Positions 23,946 to 35,849 of a stretch of DNA of 64,000 nt are shown in pieces. The position numbers and the translations under genes were made by a program. Position 1 is the stretch's first letter, and the number at the start of each line of letters is the position of its first letter. The notes below the pieces were generated by a model that saw nothing but the letters and a program-made list of their open reading frames with translations, did not search any database and was not told the origin of the DNA. This stretch comes from Lumbricus rubellus. Taxonomy: Eukaryota > Annelida > Clitellata > Crassiclitellata > Lumbricidae. The DNA lies in contig OX243820.1 of the NCBI GenBank assembly GCA_945859605.1, forward strand, positions 24,795,559 through 24,859,558, given 5' to 3'.

Positions 23946-24192
23946 TATATATATATATCTGAGGGTACCAACCGTGCACCAGCTTATTCACGATCGATAG
24001 ACAACATGTTCACTTTTGTTCAGCATTAGCCTAATGTAGACTAATTCGTGCATAGGCCTATTCCGCAGTTGGACTTAGCCTACCTATTAGGTCTAAAACT
24101 TTAAATTCAGAAAATCAAATAATCTCGAACACAGGCCAAGCGTGCCCTACAAAATATTTAAATTCGTTCAATTGGCCTACACAAAATGTTTG

Positions 24193-24265
24193 CGCCCAAC
24201 GTGGGGCTCGAACCCACGACCCTGAGATTAAGAGTCTCATGCTCTACCGACTGAGCTAGCCGGGC
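24193..24265 (-). tRNA. tRNA-Lys (CTT)
   Basis: A 73-nt tRNA on the minus strand with acceptor GCCCGGC pairing GTTGGGC, discriminator G, anticodon loop ACTCTTAAT with anticodon CTT, and B-box GGTTCGAGCCC. It matches canonical animal tRNA-Lys(CTT). A TTTT run follows in the downstream flank (plus strand about 24184-24187). It is transcribed divergently from the tRNA-Ala at 24551. It is the only complete Lys copy in the array; three later copies are truncated. Confidence 0.95.
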
Positions 24266-24550
24266 ACCTGGAACACATCATAGGAATTGTGGTAGGCTAC
24301 AAGTTACATTTTGGGGAAACGATATCAGAAAGAAAGAAGTGGAGAAGGCTGGTCATGACGGTCGCTATTTAAATAGGCTATAGGAGTATAGGTCCTATAG
24401 GCCTACACTGCCCTACAGGAATGTAGGCTACACATTAATTTGAAGTTTAAACTCATAAGGCTGTAGTTAGTCTAAACCTGATAACATGAGCCTACGTACC
24501 GCATTGTCCGAGAGGCAATTAAAGTTTTGGCTATGGTTTGCTGCTACGGA

Positions 24551-24623
24551 GGGGAACTAGCTCACATGGTAGAGCGCTCGCTTAGCATGCGAGAAGTACG
24601 GGGATCGATACCCCGGTTCTCCA
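24551..24623 (+). tRNA. tRNA-Ala (AGC), copy 1
   Basis: A 73-nt tRNA: acceptor GGGGAAC pairs GTTCTCC with one G-T wobble, discriminator A, A-box TAGCTCACATGG, anticodon loop TTAGCAT with anticodon AGC, and B-box GGATCGATACC. T-runs follow immediately (ACTTTTACTTTTT). It differs from the other three Ala copies by A instead of G at tRNA position 45 in the variable loop. Confidence 0.94.
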
Positions 24624-24901
24624 TGACTTTTACTTTTTCCTTTGATTCCTGTTCAGAACAATCACTATAGTGAACACTCCTTAATCGAAATAATTATTGG
24701 CATTTTAATCCACGTTTCACTGGATTCTTCAATAAATAGGCTACACCGTAGGCTTGTTAATAGGATCAATATCGATTAACAAATCAGTGGGTGATGGAGA
24801 CAATGGGACTGGAGAGAAGTCTTCTTAATTCAATTAAAAGAAGGAAACTCACATAGCCTTCTTGGCCACCTGATGAGAATAAACGAAAATTATTATTCCT
24901 T

Positions 24902-24943
24902 GAGATTAAGAGTCCAATACTTTATCGACTGAGCTAGCCGGCC
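24902..24943 (-). pseudogene. truncated tRNA-Lys, copy 2
   Basis: Matches nucleotides 1-42 of the tRNA-Lys at 24193-24265 (acceptor 5' strand, D-arm, anticodon arm) with several substitutions. The variable loop, T-arm and 3' acceptor strand are replaced by unrelated AT-rich sequence. Without a B-box or acceptor pairing it cannot be a functional tRNA gene. Confidence 0.85.
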
Positions 24944-25209
24944 ACCTGGAATACACCATAAGAATTGTAGGAACTTGCATGTTGGGAAGCGTTATCAGAA
25001 AGAAAGAAATGGAGAAGGCTGGTCATGACGGTCGCTATTTAAATAGGCGGTAGGACGTAGGTCCTATAGACCCACAGGAATGTAGGCTATACATTAATTT
25101 TAAGTTAAACCTGATTAGCCTGTAGTTAGCCTAAACCTGATAACAGGCGCCTACGTGCCGCATTGTCCGAGAGGCAATTAAAAATTTGGCTATGGTTTGA
25201 TGCTATCGA

Positions 25210-25282
25210 GGGGAACTAGCTCACATGGTAGAGCGCTCGCTTAGCATGCGAGAGGTACGGGGATCGATACCCCGGTTCTCCA
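25210..25282 (+). tRNA. tRNA-Ala (AGC), copy 2
   Basis: A complete 73-nt tRNA-Ala(AGC), identical in the mature region to copies 3 and 4, with intact A- and B-boxes and the same T-rich terminator. It lies 659 bp after copy 1 within the tandem array. Confidence 0.94.
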
Positions 25283-25556
25283 TAACTTTTACTTTTTCCT
25301 TAGAGTTCTGTTCAGAACAATCATTTACTGAACACTCCTTAATCGAAATATTTAGTGGCATTTTAATCCACGTTTCACTGAATTCTTCATTTCTAATAAA
25401 CCGTAGGCTTATTAATAGGGTCTATATCGATTAACAAACCAGTGGGTGATGGAGACAATGGGACTGGAGAGAAGTCTTCTTAATTCAATTAAAAGAAGGA
25501 AACTCACATAGCCTTCTTGGCCACCTGATGAGAATAAACGAAAATTATTATTCCTT

Positions 25557-25598
25557 GAGATTAAGAGTCTCATACTCTATCGACTGAGCTAGCCGGCC
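25557..25598 (-). pseudogene. truncated tRNA-Lys, copy 3
   Basis: The same 42-nt 5' remnant of tRNA-Lys, broken at the same point after the anticodon stem and joined to the same AT-rich sequence as copy 2. The shared breakpoint shows that truncation preceded amplification. Confidence 0.85.
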
Positions 25599-25865
25599 AC
25601 CTGGAATACACCATAAGAATTGTAGGAACTTGCATGTTGGGAAGCGTTATCAGAAAGAAAGAAATGGAGAAGGCTGGTCATGACGGTCGCTATTTAAATA
25701 GGCGGTAGCCTGTAGGTCCTATAGACCTACAGGAATGTAGGCTATACATTAATTTTAAGTTAAACCTGATTACCCTGTAGTTAGCCTAAACCTGATAACA
25801 AGCGCCTACGTGCCGCATTGTCCGAGAGGCAATTAAAGATTTGGCTATGGTTTTCTGCTACGGAG

Positions 25866-25938
25866 GGGGAACTAGCTCACATGGTAGAGCGCTCGCTTAG
25901 CATGCGAGAGGTACGGGGATCGATACCCCGGTTCTCCA
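25866..25938 (+). tRNA. tRNA-Ala (AGC), copy 3
   Basis: A complete 73-nt tRNA-Ala(AGC) with the same mature sequence as copies 2 and 4 and the same T-rich downstream flank. It lies 656 bp after copy 2. Confidence 0.94.
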
Positions 25939-26213
25939 TAACTTTTACTTTTTCCTTAGATTCCAGTTCAGAAAAATCATTTTAGTGAACACTCCTTAAT
26001 AGAAATAATTATTGGCATTTTAATCCACGTTTCACTGAATTCTTCATTTCTAAAAAACCGTAGGCTTATTAATAGGGTCTATATCGATTAACAAACCAGT
26101 GGGTGATGGAGACAATGGGACTGGAGAGAAGTCTTCTTAATTCAATTAAAAGAAGGAAACTCACATAGCCTACTTGGCCATCTGATGAGAATAGACGAAA
26201 ATTATTATTCCGT

Positions 26214-26255
26214 GAGATTAAGAGTCTCATGCTCTATCGACTGAGCTAGCCGAGC
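26214..26255 (-). pseudogene. truncated tRNA-Lys, copy 4
   Basis: A 42-nt tRNA-Lys remnant with the same breakpoint as copies 2 and 3; the anticodon arm (CTCTTAATCTC) is intact and the T-arm is missing. Confidence 0.85.
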
Positions 26256-26505
26256 ACCTGGAATACACCATAAGAATTGTAGGAACTTTCATGTTGGGAA
26301 GCGTTATCAGGAAGAAAGCAATGGAGAAAGCTGGTCATGACGGTCACTATTTAAATAGGCGATGGGTACTATAGACCTACAGGAATGTAGGCTATACATT
26401 AATTTTAGGTTAAAACTGATTAGCCTATAGTTAGCCTAAACCTGATAACAGTGCCGCATTGTCCGAGAGGCAATTAAAGTTTTGGCTATGGTTTGCTGCT
26501 ACGGA

Positions 26506-26578
26506 GGGGAACTAGCTCACATGGTAGAGCGCTCGCTTAGCATGCGAGAGGTACGGGGATCGATACCCCGGTTCTCCA
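26506..26578 (+). tRNA. tRNA-Ala (AGC), copy 4
   Basis: A complete 73-nt tRNA-Ala(AGC), the last of the array, 640 bp after copy 3. The terminator-bearing flank matches the other copies for about 40 bp, then the sequence diverges near 26620, marking the end of the array. Confidence 0.94.
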
Positions 26579-27044
26579 TAACTTTTACTTTTTCCTTAGA
26601 TTCCTGTTCAGAATAATCATATTGATCAAAGAAGAAAAGGTGATAAACCAAAAGGATGCATGATAAGCTGAGAACAGGAAACGAGGATAGATAAAACTGT
26701 GACACTCAACACTGCCGAGCCAATGAATGATTTAGAAAAGAGAACTAAATTGCTTAGCTACTAAAGATAGAGACTATTCTATAATGCAAATAAACGACGA
26801 TACAATATTATGTAGGTGTTGGCTATTATAGACAATTTCGTTTACTTTTTTTTATTCTAGTGTTTATGTTCATGAACAAAATGTTCATTCAATTGGTTCA
26901 CGCTTTCTCGAAAGTTCTTTTTTATTTTTCTCTTCGTCCCATTTCTCTTCTTGATCCTCCTGTGCCTGATCCTCCTTTCTCCTCTTGAGCATTCTCAGTC
27001 CATCACCTGATCCTCCCTCAGCCTTTCTTGTTCTGTCCCTCATG

Positions 27045-27152
27045 ATCATTCTTCTTCTTCTTCTTCTTTTTCTTCTTCTTCTTCTTCTTCTTTTTCTTTT
27101 TCTTCTTCTTCTTCTTCTTCTTCTTCTGCTGCTGCTGCTGCTGCTTCTTCTA
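27045..27152 (+). repeat. (TTC)n microsatellite ending in (CTG)n
   Basis: TTC triplets with occasional TTTTTC, then five CTG triplets at about 27127-27142. It is flanked by a broadly CT-rich stretch from 26920. Confidence 0.95.
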
Positions 27153-27721
27153 ACTCTTCTCCTTCTGATCATTACTTCTTGATCCTTCTCCTAATCTTCC
27201 CTCATCCCCATTCTCTTTCTGACTGCGTTTATAAAACATTCAGGGTCCTTTGTTGTGTATATCAATGTCGTAAAGCTCCGGGTATTACCTCGCCTTCCTC
27301 CTGCAGAGCTGCCAGTCGTTTATCAAGCGACCTCGCAATGAATTCTATCATCCGGAAATCACAGCCAGAGGCGGCAGCGACCCACACACCTCTCGCATGG
27401 CCAGGTTGCCAAAGCTACAGGCCAAGCCAATTTATGGTGCGCTATTATTCAACGCATCATTTAGACGGCTCTGTTTGCGTTTGAAAGGAACCGTCGCATT
27501 TTTACGGTTTGTAAATGTATCATTCGCCACTTTGAAGGAGCACCATAATTGCGGAAAGCATAGTCTATAAATTATATATATATATAATATATATATATAA
27601 TATAATCATTTATTAGGCTATATATTATATAATAATAAATATTATATGCATCATGGATGGAGGATAATGCTTTATAAATATTATTAATCAATTGAGGATA
27701 GGTCATGTAAAAAAACTGTTG

Positions 27722-27925
27722 TGCGCAATAGTGTAGTAATTAGAGTGTTGGACTGTTAACTGAGAAGTCGGGGTTCAAATTCCGATCTGGTTAGAGCGCT
27801 TGTTTCGAGATTTCGGCTCCACTTGAGTCGCCATAGTCAACTCGGCTGAATGAGTACATCGACCGTACAGTACTGTCGGTGAAGACTACGCAGCGGGGAC
27901 GACGAGAGAACTGGCCATCTACCGT
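27722..27925 (+). mobile_element. tRNA-derived SINE-like element
   Basis: The head resembles a degenerate tRNA: A-box-like TAGTAATTAGAGTGTTGG, an arm with GGACTGTTAACTG (anticodon-like GTT) and B-box GGTTCAAATTCC. The acceptor stem is not closed, so it is not a tRNA gene. A body of about 130 bp follows (GAATGAGTACATCGACCG and GGGGACGACGAGAGAACTGG). Boundaries are estimates; no target duplication was found. Confidence 0.5.
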
Positions 27926-28004
27926 CACATTTGAAGGCTCAGGCAACGACGTCACAAGCACTCCATACTCATTGCTGCATCTCAGACTATAGCTTAGGTG
28001 ACAC

Positions 28005-28510
28005 CTACTCCTCCTCCTCTTCTTCCTCTTCTTCTACTGCTTCTTCTTCTCCTTCTATCTCCTTCTTTTTCTTCTCATCTAAGTTCTTCGTCTTCTTTAT
28101 CTCCTTCATGCTCCGACTCTTTCTCCATTTCTCCCCTTTCTTCTCCTCTCTTTTCCTTTTACTCCTTGCTCTCATTCATCCCTCTGTACATTTCATTTTC
28201 CTTCTTCTCTTCCTTCCGCATGTATATGCACCTGCCTTTTCTTCTTCCTCTCCATCTTCTCCCTCTTCGTCGTCGTCTTCTTCTTCTTCTTCTTCTTTCT
28301 CCTTCTTTTCCTCTTTCTCCTTCTCCGCCTCTTCTAAGTTCTTCTTCATATCCTTCCTTTTCCTCCAAATCTTTCTCCAGTTTCTCCTCTTCCTTCTTCT
28401 CTCTTTCTCCTCTTACTCCATGTTCTCGCCCATCCCCTCTACTTTTCCTTTTCCTCCTTCTCCACCTTCCGCCTCTGCCTTTTCTCCTTTCCCCTCTCTT
28501 TCTTCTTACC
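28005..28510 (+). repeat. CT-rich low-complexity tract
   Basis: About 500 bp of CTTCT/CCTCT-type sequence with purer TCT runs at 28010-28050 and 28280-28300. It produces the 200-residue Ser/Phe/Leu frames; no codon-like constraint is seen. Confidence 0.9.
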
Positions 28511-28619
28511 GTACAGCTTCGTTCCTGCTTTAAGGCCTACTTTTCACCAGTCTTCAGAAGATGGGTTTCATCAATTTCATTGCCTCGATCCGCTGCACGT
28601 TTCAATAGAATAAACTGCA

Positions 28620-30230
28620 TTTGAAGGTCTCTACAGGATTTGTAGCAATTGTTAGTTTATGCGAACGTTTATTAAATTCGACAAAATTCAATCAGACATT
28701 TCTTTTATTGTGCGCTTCATCGCAGATAAGAAAAGTCGGAGGGAATGTCAGACAACGATCGTCAAGATTAATGTTGATTGTCTTCAGCAGAAGATTTACG
28801 AACGGACGATCGAGTGTCCGTCCATGACAGGCTGTAAGGTTTCGTGATTGATTCGCGCGATTTATGAAGATCCAGGCTACAGTGATTCGGTCCAGTCGTA
28901 AACCTATAACTCCCTCCTTCCTCCGCTGGTCGAAACTCTTTCGCCGACGACGACGCCGAATCGAATAAAACCCTGATGACTTTGATCAGAATTCGAGAAC
29001 ATTTAACGATTTATTCTCTGCGCAGAGTCAATAATCTTTACACCGAGCCGAATGATGAAATGTCGCCACACCATTTCACCGTTTCCGGTCAGGGTTTCGC
29101 CTGTTTAATCCGTCTGCGGATGTGTCCCGAGTGCTTTCTTTACCTTCTCACTTGACTTGGGTGACTGATGATGCCCTTCTCGAGTGTCCGCCGTGTTGGG
29201 GTGAGATGCACTTGTTTAATTGACTGTTCGCTTTCCTCGATGAACGAACGGAGTTTAGTTCAATTTTTATGTTATACTTGACTGAGAGACCATGTTTATC
29301 TACTTTTTAAATTAATTTTTCATTGTAGGCCTACAGTGCACATATAATCAAAGTATACGGTACATAGAAATACACAATATGCCTAGGCCTACTTATGTAA
29401 CATCTTTCTTAGAGCACTTAGAACGTTTAGAACACTTAAGAACATTTAGAGTCATTAATAATAAATTTTGATTACTGCATAGGCCTACATTTTTCAATGA
29501 TACGCATTTTTCAAAAAATAAGAATCATTCTTCTCATATCGTAAGAATATTTCAAAAATCAGATGTAAATATCATAAAGCAAATGAGGAGTTGGTACGTT
29601 TGGCGCGTTTGGTGCAGGAAGAGAGAACAATTTTAGCACAAATTAAAGAGAAGGAACAAATGAATTGGATTGGTCAAACAATTGTGGTCGGTTTTCTCTT
29701 TGAAGAAAATTGCTTGATGGACGAATTTGACGAAAGAACGCCGTGGGCCTATACAGGATAGGACGGATCCATGCATGCTGTTGGACTGGATTAAGATGGA
29801 CTAAGGAAGCAGACACTCTTATAAAGAATTCATGAAAATATACGTGACCAGAGTTTGATTCCTAGATTTGACTAAGTCGACGGAGCACAGAATACTGAAT
29901 AGGAAGAATGACACACAAATTTCCTGCAGGCGTCAGACTGTTTGATTGATCAATAATAATTATATTGCGGCGTTGTTGGCATGTGCCGGAGTTCCCGAAG
30001 GATATGACTTTGGCGGTGACCAGTGGCTCTACGGCCACACTCCACTTGGATTTCTAGAGGAAACTCCAACTCTGGCCGACTTATTTTTATCTTAAATCAA
30101 CCAATTGTTGATCTCCTAATATCTTGCAGAGATTAAGCTTACCATGCACTAAATGATTTTGCAAAGAAGTCGTCCCTAGTTCGGACGCCCATGACAGTTC
30201 GAGACAGCGCCAAGAATGCAAAAATATATG
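28620..30230. other. no gene recognised
   Basis: Two short frames at 28621-28847 have ordinary composition but no recognisable domain; the remainder is AT-rich. Confidence 0.35.
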
Positions 30231-30237
30231 TATTATA

Positions 30238-30340
30238 TAGCAGTCAGGCAGACAGGCAAGAAGGCACACAGGCAGGTAGACAGGCAGGCAGGCAGGCAGA
30301 CTGACAGGCAGGAAGGCAGAAAGGTAGACAAGCAGGATAG
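30238..30340 (+). repeat. CAGG/CAGA microsatellite
   Basis: Irregular repeats of GGCAGGCAGACAGG over about 100 bp. Confidence 0.9.
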
Positions 30341-31241
30341 CAGCTAAAAGGAAAGCTGAGTTGCCAGAAAGGTTGAGAGACAAAGACGGAGAGGAGCAGA
30401 AAAGCAGACAAGCAGACAAGAGACAGGAAGTGGACATCCTAATGGAGCTATACAAATTGGAGTCCATCTGTCTCTCTCTCACGCGCTCCTTCTTTATTGC
30501 ACTCAAGTCTCCAGTGGCTTTTACTGCAGCAGCAGACAACAGAACTCTGGGTTCGTTTGCAGTTAAACAAACCCATAAGCAGAGGTGACGACCTGTCATC
30601 TCTCAGCACGAATCGAACCGTTCCCTGATGATGAAGCAGACAAACCGGTTCTCCGCATGAAACCGGTTCTCCGCCTGACTACGTCTGCTGCTGCTGCGGC
30701 TTGTCAAAAGCTCACTTACTTCCAGAGATTCTGTTTATAACCCGTGCATTCGCCACCGACGGTAATGTCTTTTGACAGCAGACACCGATGACCGCAGCAA
30801 TACCCGACAGCTCCTCAGTCAGGACGAATAACCAGACACTTCCGCCTCGCTGGTCGTCAATAATATATTAGATGACTGCAGCTGTTCTACGTTTAACTCC
30901 GCCGTTTGTGTTGCACTCGGCCAGTGCCAGTCCCAAGCCTGGACAAAGAAGGAGGGCGAGACTAATCTTCTTTGAAATGACAGTGTCTTTAAACAGCAAC
31001 AAACCTATCCTACGTTTAGAGGCTTGGGGAGAAGACTGATCAGAGACGCTCTTTCTTTACAGAGGATACAATTCCAAAAGTAAACTCAGCCGTCCATTCG
31101 AGAGATGGCGTTGGTAACATTAGTAGTGGGATGCTACGAAACCTTGCATGGCTGCCATACAGTTAAATTCGACTCCTGTAATAACTTGTAGGCTAATCAA
31201 CCGTTCACACACCGGCTTGCAATCAACTAGCGGAGTGTCAT

Positions 31242-31432
31242 GTTGAATTGATAATTATTAATAAGCATGACAATGTAATATCATGTTTGGTTTAAATTAT
31301 AATATAGTCTAATATGAAACAAACATAATATTATGTTTGGTATTATTATGTTTGTTTTAAATTAGACTATATTATAATTTGAAGCAAACATGATATTACA
31401 TTGTCATGCTTAGCAATTATTATCAATTCAAT
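31242..31432. repeat. 190-bp imperfect palindrome
   Basis: TTGAATTGATAATTATTAAT, AGCATGACAATGTAATATCA and TTTAAATTATAATATAGTCT on the left are repeated as complements on the right (31365-31432). The centre is itself a smaller inverted repeat of AACATAATATTATGTTTGG. An AT-rich hairpin element of MITE type is likely; no clear target duplication was found. Confidence 0.75.
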
Positions 31433-31959
31433 GCAATATTATTGCATTAACATTAACTCTTGATATTATCAAGAGTTAATGGGGTCACAGTTGCGTGGAG
31501 GTTGTCGCAAGCAGGCTTTGCTGTGAAGCAAAACTCGATGTTTCATTTCGTCTCTCAAGACTTATGAGTTCTCGCGTAAATGTTTATAATTGCAATAAAT
31601 AAAGTGGGATATGAAATTACGCTGTAGCCTACATGTGCGGATCAGAGTGGTTAAAACGCTATGTAGCCTACAGCTGGGATATATCAGATATAATTTATCT
31701 GCTGATTATATAGAAACGTGACATAACGGCCACAGTGCATGCTTATAAATCAAGGCAGATAAACTAACATTTGATGGTATGTTTTCCGTGAAAGGAATCA
31801 GCTTTTCATTGCATATACACCATCTGTTACAGTTGTTCATAAGTTGTTCCACCCAGCTCAATCCTTCCCTGCCCTGTCACAGCTTGCCAGTCATTATGTC
31901 CGGAGAATTATTGGGGAGTCTGACCTTCACTTGCTTAAGTTTCACGCTATATAACAGGA

Positions 31960-32155
31960 CTGTTTTAAAGGAATTTTTAGAACTGCACAACCCATTCTTT
32001 CTTTTCCCATCCTTCATGGTAAATTACTCCCAATCGGAGGAAAATGGCCTTTTCCAACTACTTTTCACTGCACATAAGTGCTTCTACAACTGCACAAATC
32101 CATTTAGAACTGCACATTTTTGTGTACAACTGCACGTTAACAAAGCCCTGACTTG
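31960..32155 (+). repeat. dispersed repeat, copy a (other copy 35850-36035)
   Basis: GTTTTAAAGGAATTTTTAGA, CCAATCGGAGGAAAATGGCC, TACAACTGCACA and TGTGTACAACTGCACGTTAA recur in the same order at 35850-36035. A 206-codon open frame (31779-32399) runs through this copy but is disrupted in the other, so it is not annotated as a gene. Confidence 0.7.
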
Positions 32156-33887
32156 CTCAAGTTTCGCGCTATGTAAATGTAGAGAGAGCGCGCGCGAATC
32201 AGCGGCGGAGATTATGCCAATTATGATGAAAGCTAGGCCTACAGCCCTACATGTATACGATTACGATAAAGACCCCAAAACGAGTGACATCGAAGTCTAT
32301 AACGATGATGAAAAGTTTGACGAGAGTCGTAATGATGGCAATGAGGAAGCTTGTGCAGAAACGTTCATGCTTGTTCTCTTAATCGCGACATCCATTTAAA
32401 ATGGCATATTGATCATCGTGATGGTTTTATGATTAGTATGCGACAACAACGGTAACGAAAACTACAATGATAAGAGCAGTTGCGAGGGAAAGACTTGCTC
32501 AACGCCTCCAAAATGCTATAAGCTTACAGTTTCCATTCTCACAAATATTGTTATGTTGAATGTATGTATAAGTAGGTCTAGGAGTGTATAGGACTATGAA
32601 ATCATTATGAGTGTCGTGTGCTAATCATTGTCAAAACGACTGGCTATTCAATATAAGCATGCTTACAAGCAAGACGAAATACAATAAAACACAAATTGGG
32701 TCAATAAGCTTAAGCTTATTTATTGGCTGGAAAGCATAGTTTGCCAATAATTTTCGTAAGTTTCGATTTTCTGCGTTCTATCTGGCTCTAGCTTGCATAC
32801 ACCGCACACACCTCCCTTCTCACTACTGTAATGTTGACGGTTTGATGGACGATTCGGAAGTTAGAATCTTGAAGAGGCCAACTGGGACTTAAATCATGTT
32901 CTCTGCAGCCATGGGGTCTGTTTCCACCTATTGCTAACAGACCGTATGCTATGCTCTGCGTTTGCGACCCCCATGACTTTGAACTGCACATAAAAGACGA
33001 TTTCAATTTCATCTTTCGAGTATATTTTAGAACAGTGTTAGCTCAAGGAACCAGTAAACAATAAAAAAATTATTTGTTCCATGCACCCAACCTTGAATTC
33101 TGCAGAAACTGTTATTTTTAGTCCATTTTTTCTTCATGTAATGAGTTTCGATCTATCAATTTTTGTTTTCTTGAATAAATCGTAAAACAAAATAGTCAAT
33201 TTTTTATGCATTACATATAATATATAATTATATATTATAAACATGTGTGCGTAACAGCATACATGTACATACAATAACATTTAGCATGCACAATGCACAT
33301 ACGTACATGTACATGTAGGGCCGTAGGCCAACACACATAATTATACCTATTCGCGTAAAACACATAGGGCCTACGTATAATTATATGCCCATAAAATCCT
33401 AAATGGAGACATACTTGCAGACAATCAAACATATGTGCACACAGATGGAAAGGCAGAGAGAGACTCAGAGAGAAACAAACATATTCCTACACACCCACAT
33501 ACATTTTCCTCTGTACATAATTATCACCTACGTACGTACGTACGCACGTATATGCATCTACCTATAATTTCCGTGTACCGTGATTCCTGGCACGTATTAT
33601 ACGTCGGTTCCCACTTACCCATAGACAGCCAAGCTAACGTTGCCGTCGTTGACGCCGCCATCGCAGTTGTCCGACATGAATACGAAACTTTACATCTCCC
33701 CATCGTATCCTCTCTTGTTCTTCCTTCCTTTGTCTTTAATCCCAACTTCTATAGCGCTAATCCTAAGCACAGGCTGCAGCGGCAGATCAATTGACCGTGA
33801 TCTGTGACGTCGTTGTCCTTTGAGAACAGACCGAGCGACAGATGCGAGATGTGCATCGATGCAAAAGCACCAAGTCCAACTGATGCC

Positions 33888-33888
<1 letters not shown>

Positions 33889-33930
<42 letters not shown>

Positions 33931-33949
33931 ATGCTGCTGCTGCTGCTGG
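33889..33949 (+). repeat. (CTG)n triplet repeat
   Basis: About 20 CTG units with one GATG interruption at about 33930. Translated frames give Leu, Ala or Ser runs only. Confidence 0.95.
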
Positions 33950-34117
33950 TCAGCATCGTCTCTTTTCCATCCATCGACCGTTGGTGCATGGTCCTTGTTT
34001 TTGTCGTCGGCGTCATTCTTTGATCGCAGGCTTATCTATTGTACCACTGTTACATGTTGGCCCAACGACGTCACGTCGTGTTGTGACGGTCAAAGCGTCA
34101 AAGACGTTTTAGTACAT

Positions 34118-34210
34118 GTAAGTAAGAAAGTAAAAAGATAAGTAAGTAAGTAAGAAATAAAAAAAAGTAAGTAAGTAAGTAAGTAAGAAAGTAAGTAAGT
34201 AAGAAATAAA
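34118..34210 (+). repeat. (GTAA)n microsatellite
   Basis: GTAA tetramers with GAAA interruptions over about 90 bp. Confidence 0.92.
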
Positions 34211-34644
34211 CATTGCATAAGACAATAAGCTATATTCTGACACATACTGTGACATACATGATTGTACAAAGATCTGAATGTAAAGTCAGACTTGCACAGC
34301 TAAACAAAACTAAAAATGCATCTGTTATCAAGACTGTTTTTAAACAAACTTGACTTGACAATAATTATTTATTAGGCAGCATAGACGGATGTCATCTCTT
34401 GCGGAGTGAGCACTTGTCCTCACGAAGAGTTGGCAATTGCTCATGATGAATGCAGTGGCCAAAGAAGCTGTGATTTTCTGGAAGAGCTTCCTGTCTGCGC
34501 GAGCAATCAGCTCTTTCGCAGTATGAATCTTCCTATAAATAATTTGCCTTCTAGGCTATAAAAGCATTTCAGGACTGCGTTTATGCGCGCAATAGCTTAT
34601 CACGTGACGTGAGAAATCCAGCACAGGAAGGTAATGCATAGTTG

Positions 34645-34802
34645 TCATGATAACATGATAGGATAACATGATAACATGATAACATGATAACATGATAGCA
34701 TGTTAACATGATAACATGATAACACGATAAAACGATAGCATGACACCATGATAACATGATGACATGATGATATGTGACATGATAACATGATAACATGATG
34801 AC
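34645..34802 (+). repeat. 8-bp tandem repeat ATAACATG
   Basis: About 18 copies of AACATGAT with point variation. Confidence 0.92.
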
Positions 34803-35250
34803 TTGAAATAGCACTCGCTTGGCATATGCCTAATATTATGACGTCCATCTGTGAGATATGTACATTGTACGTCCTACAGTAACTGTCCCAGTTGGTTGAG
34901 TAGAAAGCATCATTGGTTAATAATAATATTATTAGACTAAAAATGTTGTTAACATGGCTTGAAAAATGAAGGTTAGACCGTAGGATGATTTCAAACAGCT
35001 TGTTTATAATTGCAATAAATGAAGTGGGATATGTTCAACGGGATACCTACCGTGTGACGGTACACGGTCGTTTACAGGACGCTCGATGCCAAGTCGCCTG
35101 AAAATCATTTCCTTGGATTTGAAGACGTTTACAAACCGTACAACTATGAACAAACAGATGCATGCACACATTGCACACACTGGCAGACAAAGAAAGACCA
35201 AAACATCTTGAACTTATGTAAACGCGTCTTAAACACCGACCTCAATGACA

Positions 35251-35285
35251 AAGGTCAAAGGTCAAAGGTCAAAGGTCAAAGGTCA
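35251..35285 (+). repeat. five AAGGTCA heptamers
   Basis: Five perfect tandem copies of AAGGTCA. Each contains AGGTCA, the nuclear-receptor half-site, spaced by one base (DR1 arrangement). It may be functional or only a short satellite. Confidence 0.85.
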
Positions 35286-35849
35286 GAGACGCAAACCACA
35301 TCCGGGTCGTTTGCTTTCTATGCGAACGACTTTGCAGAAAAGAAGTCTCTGCACACACTGTGCAGGAAAGAAAATAGATTCTAATGACGATTTATTGTTG
35401 TGTGTGTTTGCGATTGCATCGGGTGACGCAATATACATCGCTAATCTTAGATCGGTCTTTGTATGTATGTATATGTATATATGTATCTGTATATATTATA
35501 TGCATATATATAATTATATAAGTATGTATACAGACAACGCTCTCTAATCTTAGAGTCTGGCTTGAAATCATTTATAGATAATTTGATATCTTTAATTGAT
35601 TTTCGCGACCGCGGAGAACTATAGGCCTAGTTGTCTGAGTTATGCTATGTGCTTTGGTGTTATAAGGCCTACAGACAGCCCTGCAATAAGTGAACATCGA
35701 CCTGGCAGCAAGGAATTCCAAGTCAGCCGCGAACGCGATGCAGAAAAAGCCAAACCATGCAGCAGCTTAATAAAAATTCTGCCACAGATGATCAATATTA
35801 TTGTGGACTCACGCGCAGGTTGGTCATGATCACGTTTGTTATCCAGAGC

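Larger units (their letters stand above)
24193..26620. repeat. tandem array of a 655-bp tRNA-Lys/tRNA-Ala unit
   Basis: The interval from the Lys fragment through the Ala gene and its downstream flank repeats with a period of about 640-680 bp. Lys fragments start at 24224 (within the full gene), 24902, 25557 and 26214; Ala genes start at 24551, 25210, 25866 and 26506. The shared spacer includes GGTGATGGAGACAATGGGAC at about 24790, 25444 and 26101. Copies are highly similar with scattered substitutions, so amplification is fairly recent. Confidence 0.9.

Noticed and set aside
27722..27792. A tRNA-Asn gene
   Set aside because: A- and B-box-like motifs exist, but the acceptor stem does not close and the anticodon stem is poor; a SINE head is more likely.
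27998..28624. 208- and 200-codon Ser/Leu/Phe-rich frames
   Set aside because: Translations of a CT-rich low-complexity tract.
31779..32399. 206-codon open frame as a gene
   Set aside because: It runs through a dispersed repeat whose second copy lacks the frame; no domain or codon signature.
33889..33949. Polyglutamine-coding CTG/CAG repeat
   Set aside because: No flanking coding sequence; frames open only across the repeat.
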